From Kerstersia gyiorum (GTDB taxonomy: Bacteria; Pseudomonadota; Gammaproteobacteria; Burkholderiales; Burkholderiaceae_B), in assembly GCF_004216755.1 (NCBI RefSeq), contig NZ_SGWZ01000001.1, forward strand, positions 1,364,001 through 1,428,000: a stretch of 64,000 bases of DNA. Direction: 5' to 3'. Below the pieces are notes generated by a model. The model was given only the letters and a program-made list of their open reading frames with translations. It did no database searches and had not been told where the DNA came from. Each line of letters begins with the position of its first letter. The first letter of the stretch is position 1. Of this stretch, positions 51,640-59,819 are shown piece by piece. The position numbers and the translations under genes were made by a program.

Positions 51640-52149
51640 ATGTCGCAACTGTCCTTTTCCTCGTTCGATGACGCTTTGCTGGTGCGTGACGCCCAGGGGC
51701 GCTACCTGCCGGCATCTGTCGATCAAATCCTCGAAGCGGCACGCCAGGCCATTGAGCTGAAGATGCAACGTGGCGCTGAGTTCACTTCCCCGGCGCTGGT
51801 AAAGGAGTACCTGCGCAATAAGTTGGCAGGTTTTGAGCATGAAATCTTTGCTGTGCTGTTTCTAGATACACGTCACCGGCTGATCGAGTATCGGGAGATG
51901 TTCCACGGCACCATCGACAGCGCATCGGTGTATCCGCGTGAAGTGGTCAAAGAAGCCCTGCGGCTCAATGCGGCGGCGGTCATTCTCTCGCACAACCATC
52001 CGAGCGGGAATCCCGAGCCGTCGAACGCCGACAAGGTACTGACACAGCGGCTCAAGGACGCGCTGGGGCTGGTGGAGGTGCGCACGCTGGATCATGTGAT
52101 TGTAGCCGGTGCAAACACAGCGTCGTTTGCAGAGCATGGACTAATCTGA
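51640..52149 (+). CDS. radC: RadC-family JAB-domain protein
   Basis: A 169-aa protein of the RadC/DUF2466 family with an MPN/JAB metalloprotease-like fold. The metal site is SHNHPSGNPEPSNAD (His118, His120, Asp131) with the upstream Glu in GFEHEIF. It has no helix-hairpin-helix N-terminus, as in the short mobile-element form. The name is historical and a repair role is not supported; such genes are common on ICEs and prophages. A structured leader precedes it by about 200 nt. The next operon is on the opposite strand. Confidence 0.92.
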   Translation: MSQLSFSSFDDALLVRDAQGRYLPASVDQILEAARQAIELKMQRGAEFTSPALVKEYLRNKLAGFEHEIFAVLFLDTRHRLIEYREMFHGTIDSASVYPREVVKEALRLNAAAVILSHNHPSGNPEPSNADKVLTQRLKDALGLVEVRTLDHVIVAGANTASFAEHGLI

Positions 52150-52329
52150 CATTTTGGGGCTACGGTCCCTGATTTTCTGCGCTACGCGAGGACTGTGTTT
52201 ATCTACAGAAACGACCATACATGGTCCATTGAACATAGGCAGCCCAACGAGAAGTCCCAGCATCAATCTCCATATACTCCGAGCTATTCAGCATATATTT
52301 GCATGCCAGTTGAAAATACCACTAGAAAG

Positions 52330-54180
52330 TTATTCTTTTCCGTCTTCCAGATTGTCAAGAATAAGACCGTAATTTTCGCGGAGTTCCTTGTCCACAAGGT
52401 GGAAGCGATCCAGATTCAGTGAGGTCCAATGACCCTGGTCAATATGCTCTAGCAAAATAATCTGAAACCCACCATGCTTATCCATGTCGATGACAAATTG
52501 ATTTAGCTCCATTAATACTTTATCCAAGCTACGGATGTCATCATTGGGCTTACCATCGCTAGAGAAGTACGGCGTACTGACCTGATCTAGCACCAAGAAG
52601 GAGGGAACCCAAGGAATTTGTCTCGCCTTAGCTATTTCATGAATTGCGAGGAAATAACACACGTGAAGATACAGATAATTTGATGCGCTACCAACATCCG
52701 GCATCTTTTCTATAGTAGCCAAATCTGAAGAGTGTAGATGGATTAACTTCTCCTTTTCATAATAAAAAGCAGAGAAATCGTCATAGCCCTTTAATGGAAG
52801 CTTAGCGAGTCGATTGTTGATCAGTGTATTTAATTGCTGCTTGGCTAAAGTACTTTTCTCTTCATTTTGATCAACAACTCTCTGCAAGTTTATGATGGCT
52901 TCATCGAGATCATCTTGTAGTTCTTTAATATCCTGGCTCGCGTTGTGACTATAGACATCCAGCTTTGTCTCAAGGCGGCCCAAATAGCGGTAATAATCGT
53001 TGGGGTTGTGACTGACTGGGTTGGTTATTTTTATTGAAGACAATTCATCCTTGAGCTCTTTTATCCTATTTTCATTGACCTCATGGATGCCTTTCACTTC
53101 ATCCAAAAATGGAAAACTATTGCGGCTACGTAATGATGACTTTATATCGACAAGTTCACGTTGCAATCTGGCAATAACTTCATTGGCGAGTTCGGATGGA
53201 AAGATATCGTCGGACTGCGAATTGAAGGCGTTCACGGGTTTGAGCGCATCCTCAATTTCTTTCAAATTAGACGTATAGGAGGGCTTGCCTTCGATAAAAG
53301 CTTGCAATTGTCTATTCTTTGCGGACAACCGGAAAATTTCACGCTCTATGCGTTCAATTTCTTTTCTTTGGTCGCTGGGCGGTACGGGCTTTTGCACTAA
53401 CTCCCGCAGTGTCGTGATGCTGTCCTCATAAGAATCAGGAATGCGTTCTATGACTCCTAGTGAATGAGCCTCTCTAGACAAAGACTCAACTTCTTCAGCA
53501 AATATATTTGCGGTTTTTTTATAAGATTCATTTTTTCTCTCCTGAATGGCTCTCTTGCGTTCCAGTTCCAACAGACGGTTGCGTGCAAGCGCTGTACCTA
53601 CATTCTCCGCCCCAATGGCCATCCGGAAAGTTCGCTCGATCGCCTCCTGGTATCGGCCATCAGCAGGCCGAATGTAAAGATGGTCTGGTGCGACGATGCT
53701 GCTCTGGTCTTGATAACTGTATGCAAGGAAGTTCCGGAAAGATACTTTAGAGCCGGCCTTGATATATCGCCCGCCATAAGGAACCCGTAAATCAGCATCA
53801 ATTCCAAAGGCTCCGCTGAGAATTTTTTTTAAATTTTCGACCCTGATATTTAATATCGGAGTAGGCGGAATAATTCCGTTCTCACTAAAGTACGCTTGAT
53901 CAGTCGTTCCATTGCTCTCAGATGGACGTGCTATGACGATTTCCTTGTCATTGCTGGAGATCTTGATACCATACCAATCCACCTTTGAGTCGATGTTTGT
54001 TTTCGATATTCCAGTGGTTTCGCTTGCCAGCAAGCAATAATCAATAATAAATAGAATTGATGATTTTCCCTTCCCTGAATCTCCAGTTATCACATTGATG
54101 CGATTGTGAAGGAAATCAAGAGTTCTTTTGATTCCGTTTTTTTGCCAAAGAATGATTTTTGAGATCTGAATATTGCTCAC
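52330..54180 (-). CDS. ABC-3C system ATPase component, DUF3732 (SMC-like)
   Basis: A 616-aa ATPase of the SMC/Rad50-like ABC group. Walker A GDSGKGKSS is at 33-41 after KIILWQKNGIKRTLDF. A long coiled-coil region (about 200-480, rich in Glu, Lys, Leu) separates it from the second half. Walker B reads FLVLDQVSTPYF (528-539), with Gln at the place of the catalytic Glu, which fits the DUF3732 family. HLL-type sensor residues lie in IILLEHIDQ near 567. It starts with GTG overlapping the middle-component stop (GTGA). Last gene of a three-gene AT-rich operon. Role inferred: ATP-driven DNA recognition in a conflict system. Confidence 0.85.
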   Translation of the reverse strand: MSNIQISKIILWQKNGIKRTLDFLHNRINVITGDSGKGKSSILFIIDYCLLASETTGISKTNIDSKVDWYGIKISSNDKEIVIARPSESNGTTDQAYFSENGIIPPTPILNIRVENLKKILSGAFGIDADLRVPYGGRYIKAGSKVSFRNFLAYSYQDQSSIVAPDHLYIRPADGRYQEAIERTFRMAIGAENVGTALARNRLLELERKRAIQERKNESYKKTANIFAEEVESLSREAHSLGVIERIPDSYEDSITTLRELVQKPVPPSDQRKEIERIEREIFRLSAKNRQLQAFIEGKPSYTSNLKEIEDALKPVNAFNSQSDDIFPSELANEVIARLQRELVDIKSSLRSRNSFPFLDEVKGIHEVNENRIKELKDELSSIKITNPVSHNPNDYYRYLGRLETKLDVYSHNASQDIKELQDDLDEAIINLQRVVDQNEEKSTLAKQQLNTLINNRLAKLPLKGYDDFSAFYYEKEKLIHLHSSDLATIEKMPDVGSASNYLYLHVCYFLAIHEIAKARQIPWVPSFLVLDQVSTPYFSSDGKPNDDIRSLDKVLMELNQFVIDMDKHGGFQIILLEHIDQGHWTSLNLDRFHLVDKELRENYGLILDNLEDGKE

Positions 54181-54629
54181 AATTCAATCCTGAATATTTG
54201 GTAGAGATCGGCAGTGCTTTCGCTGAGAATTACGCCGAGATTCGGGCCTGATGCCAATATATCTGATGCAATCTTGCCAATTTCTGATTCACCCTGAAAA
54301 AATATCTTTTTCTTGAGGGTGAGGTTATTTCCAGTCAATGCCGCAACTCCCATCTCTTGTGCCAGAATAATCGCATTCAAGGATGTTATGGTTAAATCCT
54401 CATATCTTGATCGAATGGTAATAAATGAAGATGGATTGGAAACCAGAAGATCTTTGGCGCTTAATACGACACTGTTTTTTCTTTTTAGAATGGAGCGTAC
54501 GGCCTTATCAAAAGCAAGGGGCAAGATTAGCATCGCTTTTGCAAGAGATAAGTGCTGGTCTTCTAAGTTATCTAGCGCACTTTGAATGGCTACCACACCG
54601 ATCAGTTCATTTTGCGATAAGCGATTCAT
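54177..54629 (-). CDS. ABC-3C system middle component
   Basis: A 150-aa, mostly helical protein with no catalytic motif I can recognise (MNRLSQNELIGVVAIQSALD, LILPLAFDKAVRSILKRK, NAIILAQEMGVAALTGN). Size, helical character, position between a nuclease-like protein and a DUF3732 ATPase, and 4-nt overlaps on both sides match the small middle components of ABC-3C systems. It presumably bridges the effector and ATPase. The assignment depends on context more than on sequence. Confidence 0.75.
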   Translation of the reverse strand: MNRLSQNELIGVVAIQSALDNLEDQHLSLAKAMLILPLAFDKAVRSILKRKNSVVLSAKDLLVSNPSSFITIRSRYEDLTITSLNAIILAQEMGVAALTGNNLTLKKKIFFQGESEIGKIASDILASGPNLGVILSESTADLYQIFRIEL

Positions 54630-55840
54630 TCTTCAAATCTCTCTTTCCAATCTTTACGCCATCCAATGCGAGGAATGTTGGAGAGCTTCGTGTATTTCCC
54701 ACAGCTTAAATTTCTGGGAAGTTCTATGTCGCCAGCTTTCAATGTGCTACCCATTGTTTTGTCGTAGCAGTCTAGAGATGCTTGTTGATGCAGCCCCTCA
54801 TCGCTTTCGGTTGTTTTTCTATGTGATTGGTTGTGCAGTAATTGCCAGTCGGATACTGCTTTGTTTTCTAACCTGGAATTGTCGCTTGAGCTAAAAGACC
54901 CTGCGTCTCGCAGAGAATCCATGAACTGATCTGCCAGCATCATTTCGACTCCACGGTCAATGATTTCTTCATCATTGATACCAATGTCTTTCAGTTGTGT
55001 ATAGAACCTGCTATGACTGAAAGACAGTTTGTCTGGTCGGTGATAGCTGTAGTAGATGTCTACAAACTGATCAAAATCAGCAGGTTCTGATCGAGCGGAT
55101 CTGACAATCCTGTCAAACCCCATTTTGACCCTGAAATCGTCGAAGGTAATGACAACCTTTTCCCCTTCTATGATTCTCGAAAATTTTGATTCTTTGAATG
55201 CACCTATTACATGCTTTCTGGTTTCCTCCAGACGAGAGTCGGGAATTGATAGTTGTCGAAGAGCAGAAGATATTCTTGCAATGATGGGCGATTTATCAGA
55301 GTGGAATTCAAATCTATCAAAGATAAATTTAAGTTCCTCGTCGCTTGATTGAGAAACTGAATCCACATATTTGGAAAGTGGATTTCTAGAATCTTCAGGT
55401 TTCTTTTGTGATTCTGATTCTGTAATTTCTTTATTTGTCTTTCTTATATGATCAATGATCGCCTGGATGTTGGCTCGTGAATTTTTTAGTAAGCTTACAA
55501 ATTCTTGATTATTAAGGCTTTTGTTGGTGTACAGCTGGAATTTTAGTGACCGGCAATTTGGCAGGCCTGGGACAAGCTTCAGCCAGTTATGGATAGTCTT
55601 CCAAAGGTCGATGTCTCGATCCGTGATGTTCCCAGATTCAACAGAGTGTTTGACCTGGATGAGCAAGATTTCCTCGATAGAAGAATCATCTGCCGCGGTT
55701 TCTACATGAATGTCGTCATGGAGCTCAAGGCCAAGTGTTTGCCCTGACCTAAGCTCAATGAGCTTTTCAATGTAAACCAAATCCTGAAACTCGAAGCCAA
55801 GCGATGTTTTATCCGCTGCAATCTTTTCCGAATGATTCAT
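54626..55840 (-). CDS. ABC-3C system effector with restriction-endonuclease-like N-terminus
   Basis: A 404-aa protein and first gene of the operon. The N-terminus has the layout of PD-(D/E)XK nucleases of the DUF4297/Cap4-like type: helix with Glu17 (GFEFQDLVYIEKLIEL), Asp43 (LHDDIHVE) and Gln62-Val-Lys64 (LLIQVKHS). A polar helical middle (about 125-175) leads to a C-terminal region (about 230-404) that should be the ABC-3C C-terminal domain. Predicted action is DNA cleavage triggered by the ATPase. GC content is near 40%, far below the chromosome, indicating acquisition. The stop overlaps the next start (ATGA). Confidence 0.78.
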   Translation of the reverse strand: MNHSEKIAADKTSLGFEFQDLVYIEKLIELRSGQTLGLELHDDIHVETAADDSSIEEILLIQVKHSVESGNITDRDIDLWKTIHNWLKLVPGLPNCRSLKFQLYTNKSLNNQEFVSLLKNSRANIQAIIDHIRKTNKEITESESQKKPEDSRNPLSKYVDSVSQSSDEELKFIFDRFEFHSDKSPIIARISSALRQLSIPDSRLEETRKHVIGAFKESKFSRIIEGEKVVITFDDFRVKMGFDRIVRSARSEPADFDQFVDIYYSYHRPDKLSFSHSRFYTQLKDIGINDEEIIDRGVEMMLADQFMDSLRDAGSFSSSDNSRLENKAVSDWQLLHNQSHRKTTESDEGLHQQASLDCYDKTMGSTLKAGDIELPRNLSCGKYTKLSNIPRIGWRKDWKERFEE

Positions 55841-56040
55841 GCCATCCTCGATCGACTATTGAAAGCTGTCTTATGCCTACCCCTATGCTACTTGTGGCAA
55901 TGCTTGTGTGCGGCCTGTGAATAGCATATGGATTGCCGCAGACTTGGAGGCACTCTGCCTCATAAACCATCAACGTTTAATCTAAGCTCAATGCCATATC
56001 TTTCTTTGTGGCTGATGGATTGTTTAATTCGCACAAACAG

Positions 56041-56165
56041 ATAATAAACGAAACATATCTTTGCGTCTCCGCTTCGCGGACCGCGCTGCTTCAGGTTCGC
56101 TGTTCGCTCATCCCTGACGGGACTGGCAGTCGCCAGCCTTCCACATCCCTGACGCCTACGACCCG
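56041..56165 (+). ncRNA. Candidate radC-type structured RNA leader, copy B
   Basis: Second copy of the repeat at 51281, in the same orientation, lying 375 nt upstream of the DUF932 gene. Hairpins TCCC/GGGA (56111-56122) and CTGGC/GCCAG (56123-56136) keep intact stems although the second loop reads AGTC instead of TATC. The downstream hairpins seen in copy A are less clear here, though a GC-rich hairpin region continues to about 56210. Confidence 0.55.
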
Positions 56166-56540
56166 GCTTCCAGCTTCGGGCCTGCGCGCTTCGCTTGCGT
56201 GCGGTTTGCACATCGTGGCGGCCGTTGCCATGTCCAGCCGTCTTCTCCTGACTCCATCACCTTGCTCGCGACTGTAGCCCGTGGCCGCGTGCCGTCAAGG
56301 CGTGCCAGGCCGTGTCCTCGGCTGCGCCTGCGGGCCGCTCCAACCTGACGCTTTTCTCCTTGACGGCCCACGTCCGTGGGCTCCTGACCGTCGCGGGCGA
56401 TGAACTCAGGAAAGACGGTGGCAACAGGGCCAACCGGGTTCCTCGTGCCAACCGCACCGAACAGCCGAAAGGCTGGGCTCCGAATCTTGGAATCCGGTGT
56501 GCGGTTTGAACAGCAAACCCTTTTTGTCAGGAGAAAGACC
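56166..56540 (+). other. Long leader of the DUF932-parB genes
   Basis: No gene is supported. The stretch runs from the repeated structured element to the DUF932 start. It is GC-rich with short repeats (GTGCGGTTTG occurs at about 56200 and 56499). The open frame from 56400 joined to DUF932 lacks a start signal and does not look like protein. Confidence 0.4.
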
Positions 56541-57368
56541 ATGCTTGCATCCCGTTTTGCTTCCCGTTCCCCGGTATTGCGCAGCGATTCCCCACTGTCC
56601 GATGATCAGATTCACCGCGTGGCACCGTCCATCTTTGCGGAAGCACCCCACGAAAGCCGCTCTCAGCGCTACGCCTATATCCCCACCGCCACGGTGCTGA
56701 CCGAACTGCGCAAGGAAGGGTTTCAGCCCTTCATGGTGACGCAGACCCGCACCCGCCACGAAGACCGGCGCGACTACACCAAGCACATGATCCGGCTGCG
56801 CCACGCCAGCCAGATCAATGCCCGAGGCGAAGCCAACGAAATCATCCTGCTGAACTCGCACGATGGCACCAGCAGCTACCAGATGCTGGCCGGGATGTTC
56901 CGTTTCGTGTGCAGCAATGGCCTTGTCTGCGGCGACACCGTGGCCGATGTGCGCGTGCCGCATAAGGGCGATGTGGCCGGACAAGTGATCGAAGGTGCCT
57001 ATCAGGTGCTGCACGGCTTTGACAGTGCGCTGGAATCCCGCGAGTCCATGCAGGCCATCACGTTGGATGAAGGCGAAGCCGAAGTGTTCGCCCGCGCCGC
57101 GCTGTCGCTCAAGTACGACGACCCGGACAAGCCCGCACCCATTACCGAATCGCAAATCCTGATGCCGCGCCGGTTCGACGACCGCCGCCCGGACTTGTGG
57201 AGCGTGTTCAACCGCACCCAGGAAAACCTGACCAAAGGCGGTTTGCATGGGCGCAGCGCCAACGGACGCCGCCAGCAGACACGCCCGGTACAGGGCATTG
57301 ATTCCGATATTCGCCTCAATCGCGCCCTGTGGCTGCTGGCCGATGGCCTGCGCCAGTTGAAAGCCTGA
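56541..57368 (+). CDS. DUF932 domain protein
   Basis: A 275-aa protein of the DUF932 family, found on plasmids, phages and ICEs. The core has the family pattern RYAYIPTATVLTELRKEGFQPF in part, MIRLRH, EIILLNSHDGTSSYQMLAGMFRFVCSNGLV in part, and a C-terminal RLNRALWLLADGLRQL. The function is not known; a role in element maintenance is likely from its constant link with parB-like genes. The ATG at 56541 has AGGAGAAAG. It lies 80 nt before the parB-like gene. Confidence 0.88.
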   Translation: MLASRFASRSPVLRSDSPLSDDQIHRVAPSIFAEAPHESRSQRYAYIPTATVLTELRKEGFQPFMVTQTRTRHEDRRDYTKHMIRLRHASQINARGEANEIILLNSHDGTSSYQMLAGMFRFVCSNGLVCGDTVADVRVPHKGDVAGQVIEGAYQVLHGFDSALESRESMQAITLDEGEAEVFARAALSLKYDDPDKPAPITESQILMPRRFDDRRPDLWSVFNRTQENLTKGGLHGRSANGRRQQTRPVQGIDSDIRLNRALWLLADGLRQLKA

Positions 57369-57448
57369 TTCCCCTGCGCGGCAGGGGCAGGCAGCAACCC
57401 TTGCCGCGTTATTCGCTGCTGCATTCCATCATCGCAAGGAGTTACACC

Positions 57449-59497
57449 ATGAACGCTATCACCCACACCGAAACCCAAGCCATCGCCACCACACTGGAAA
57501 CTGCCGCCCCGGCGCAGAATCTGCTGCTGGTGCCGCTATCGCAGCTTCGCCCCTCGCGCCGCAACGTGCGCAAGACCGCAGGCCAGTCCATCGACACGCT
57601 GGCGGCCAGCATCGCCCGCGTGGGGCTGTTGCAAAACCTCACCGTCATTCTTGCCAGCGATGGCGAACATTACGAAGTCGTGGCCGGTGGCCGCAGGCTG
57701 GCGGCTTTGAAGCTGCTGGCGAAGAAACGCCATATCCCGAAGGATTGGGAGGTGCCTTGCTTGCTGGTGCAGGATGCCAGCGCCCGCACCGTGAGCCTGA
57801 CCGAGAACGTGCAACGAGAAGCCATGCACCCGGCAGACCAGTTTGAAGCCTTCGCTGCACTGGTGGCCGAAGGCCGACCCATCGAAGACATTGCCGCTGA
57901 TTTTGCAGTCACGCCGCTGGTGGTGCAGCGCCGTCTGAAACTCGCCAACGTATCGCCGCGCCTGATGGCCGACTATCGCGCCGATGCCGTGAGCCTTGAC
58001 CAGTTGATGGCCCTTGCCATCACCGACGACCACGCTGCGCAGGAAGCTGCGTTTTACGACGCACCAGAATGGCAGCGTAGTCCGCATGCCTTGCGCGACC
58101 GCCTTACCGAACGCGAGATAGATGCCCAACATCCGCTGGTGAGGTTCGTCGGGATGGATGCCTACCAAGCAGCAGGCGGTGGCATTCGCCGCGACCTGTT
58201 TGCCGAAGGCGACGCAGGGGTATATCTGACCGATGCTGCGCTGCTGGAAACGCTGGTGCGCAGCAAGCTGGATGAACATGCCGCCACCATCCGCGCCGAA
58301 GGTTGGGCATGGGTGGATGCCACACCCAGCGCCACTTATGCCGACCTGCAAGCCTTCCACCGTGCGCCACGGGAACGCCGCACCCCGAACAAACGCGAAG
58401 CGCAGCGCATGGAGAAGTTGCAAGAAAAGATGCAGGCCATTGGCGAAGCCGTGGATGCCGCGATGGATGCCGACGACGAGGATAAGGCAGACGCTTTGCA
58501 GGAGGAAGGCGATCGCCTGGGCGAACAGTTGCAGGCGCTGGAAGATGCCTTGCTGGACTACAGCCCTAACGTCAAAGCCGCAGCCGGTGCCATCGTCACG
58601 CTCGACCGGCAAGGCCAGATCGTGGTGCATCGTGGCCTGCTGCGCGAAGCCGAGGCCAAGGCGTTGCGCACCCTGGAACGGTTGCGGCAGGGTTTCGGCA
58701 GCGACGGAGAAGCCGGGAACGACGACCCAGACGAAAACGACGAGCAGCCCAAGGCCGTCGCCATGTCCGACAAGTTGGCGCAGCGCTTGAGCGCCCACCG
58801 TACCGCCGCGCTGCAAATCGAGGTGGCACGGCATCCGCAGGTGGCGCTGGCAGCGCTGGTGCATGGCATAGTGCAGACCGTCTTGCAAGGCAGCTACTAC
58901 ATTCACGACTTGCCGCTGGGCGTGAGCCTGAAAGTGCAAGACCGGCTGGAAGGCATCGCCCCGGATATACCGGATTCGCCCGCCGCCGCAGCGTTGCGCG
59001 AATTGCAGCAGGTAGCGGGTGAAGGCTTGCCGCAGGACAGTGCCGAACTGTTCTCCACGCTGCTGGGGAAGTCGCAGGATGAACTGGTGCGGCTGCTGGC
59101 GGTATGCGTGGCTGCTACGGTGGATGTGGTGACGTCTCGCGCCACGGCGCTGCAACCCGGCACGGAACTGGCGCAGGCCGTGGGGCTGTATATGGCCGCT
59201 TGGTGGAAGCCCACCAGCGAAGGCTATTTCCAGCACATCCCGAAGGCTGCAATTCTGGATGCCGTGGGAGATTTCGCGCCCGAGCAGGTTTCCCGGCTGG
59301 CGAAGTTGAAGAAGGCCGATATAGCCAGCGAAGCCGAACGGCTGGCGGATGGCACCGGCTGGATGCCTGCCATCTTCGCCGCCGAAGCCACGCAGCAGGC
59401 CGCGCAGGAAGTAGTGACGGACGAGGCAGCCGAAGGACCGGAGGAAGCCGCCGCCGTAGCGGATGAGCAGACGCAGGCCGAGGCAGTGGCCGCGTGA
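57449..59497 (+). CDS. parB: ParB/RepB/Spo0J-family partition protein
   Basis: A large ParB-like protein of 682 aa. The N-terminal ParB/Srx domain (about 25-115) has VPLSQLRPSRRNVRKT, SIARVGLLQNLTVI and VVAGGRRLAALKLL. The helix-turn-helix follows (LTENVQREAMHPADQFEAFAALV in part, IAADFAVTPLVVQRRLKLANVSPRL in part). The C-terminal 450 residues are a long helical region with acidic stretches seen in ICE/plasmid ParB proteins. It may bind centromere-like sites or, given CTPase ParB kin, spread on DNA. The start uses AAGGAG. No parA gene is in the window. A perfect hairpin follows. Confidence 0.9.
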   Translation: MNAITHTETQAIATTLETAAPAQNLLLVPLSQLRPSRRNVRKTAGQSIDTLAASIARVGLLQNLTVILASDGEHYEVVAGGRRLAALKLLAKKRHIPKDWEVPCLLVQDASARTVSLTENVQREAMHPADQFEAFAALVAEGRPIEDIAADFAVTPLVVQRRLKLANVSPRLMADYRADAVSLDQLMALAITDDHAAQEAAFYDAPEWQRSPHALRDRLTEREIDAQHPLVRFVGMDAYQAAGGGIRRDLFAEGDAGVYLTDAALLETLVRSKLDEHAATIRAEGWAWVDATPSATYADLQAFHRAPRERRTPNKREAQRMEKLQEKMQAIGEAVDAAMDADDEDKADALQEEGDRLGEQLQALEDALLDYSPNVKAAAGAIVTLDRQGQIVVHRGLLREAEAKALRTLERLRQGFGSDGEAGNDDPDENDEQPKAVAMSDKLAQRLSAHRTAALQIEVARHPQVALAALVHGIVQTVLQGSYYIHDLPLGVSLKVQDRLEGIAPDIPDSPAAAALRELQQVAGEGLPQDSAELFSTLLGKSQDELVRLLAVCVAATVDVVTSRATALQPGTELAQAVGLYMAAWWKPTSEGYFQHIPKAAILDAVGDFAPEQVSRLAKLKKADIASEAERLADGTGWMPAIFAAEATQQAAQEVVTDEAAEGPEEAAAVADEQTQAEAVAA

Positions 59498-59513
59498 TCT
59501 TCCTATCTATGAA

Positions 59514-59547
59514 GCAAAGCGCCTTGGTTTCGACCAAGGCGCTTTGC
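59514..59547 (+). terminator. Perfect 15-bp hairpin with TTCG loop after parB
   Basis: Arms 59514-59528 and 59533-59547 pair perfectly and enclose a TTCG tetraloop, an unusually stable RNA hairpin 17 nt after the parB stop. No long T-run follows, so it may also protect the 3' end. Confidence 0.7.
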
Positions 59548-59819
59548 TGTCAGGTCAGCACCAGCCCCAAGCTCTTCCGACTTGGGGCAGGTGATCAAAA
59601 ATCCGGTCGCGGCAGTGGCCGCGACCGGTATCAATGCCCGTAGCAATATTCAGTGTCCATGCTGGCAATGTATGCAGTATGATGAAAGCTACAGCCGCGT
59701 CACGCTGAACCTGCTGCCGGGTTAAACGACGTTTCCGCGCTTTCCCTTCGCTATGACCGTACCTATTCCTCGGTTGATGCGTAATCGGCAGACATCGACC
59801 AGTCACTTAGGAATTTGGT
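59548..59819. other. Intergenic region upstream of the 250-aa gene
   Basis: I see no gene. A minus-strand frame (59555-59806) is Arg/His-rich and unconvincing. The stretch near 59585-59630 has GGTCGCGGCAGTGGCCGCGACC, an inverted repeat of CGGTCGCGGC-type arms. Confidence 0.4.

Noticed and set aside
59555..59806. Minus-strand 83-codon frame in the gap after parB
   Set aside because: Basic, low-complexity composition and no family resemblance.
44119..59811. Shared 9-mer TCACTTAGG near 44119 and 59803 as ICE attachment repeats
   Set aside because: Too short to exceed chance, no flanking similarity, and the second copy lies among ICE core genes.
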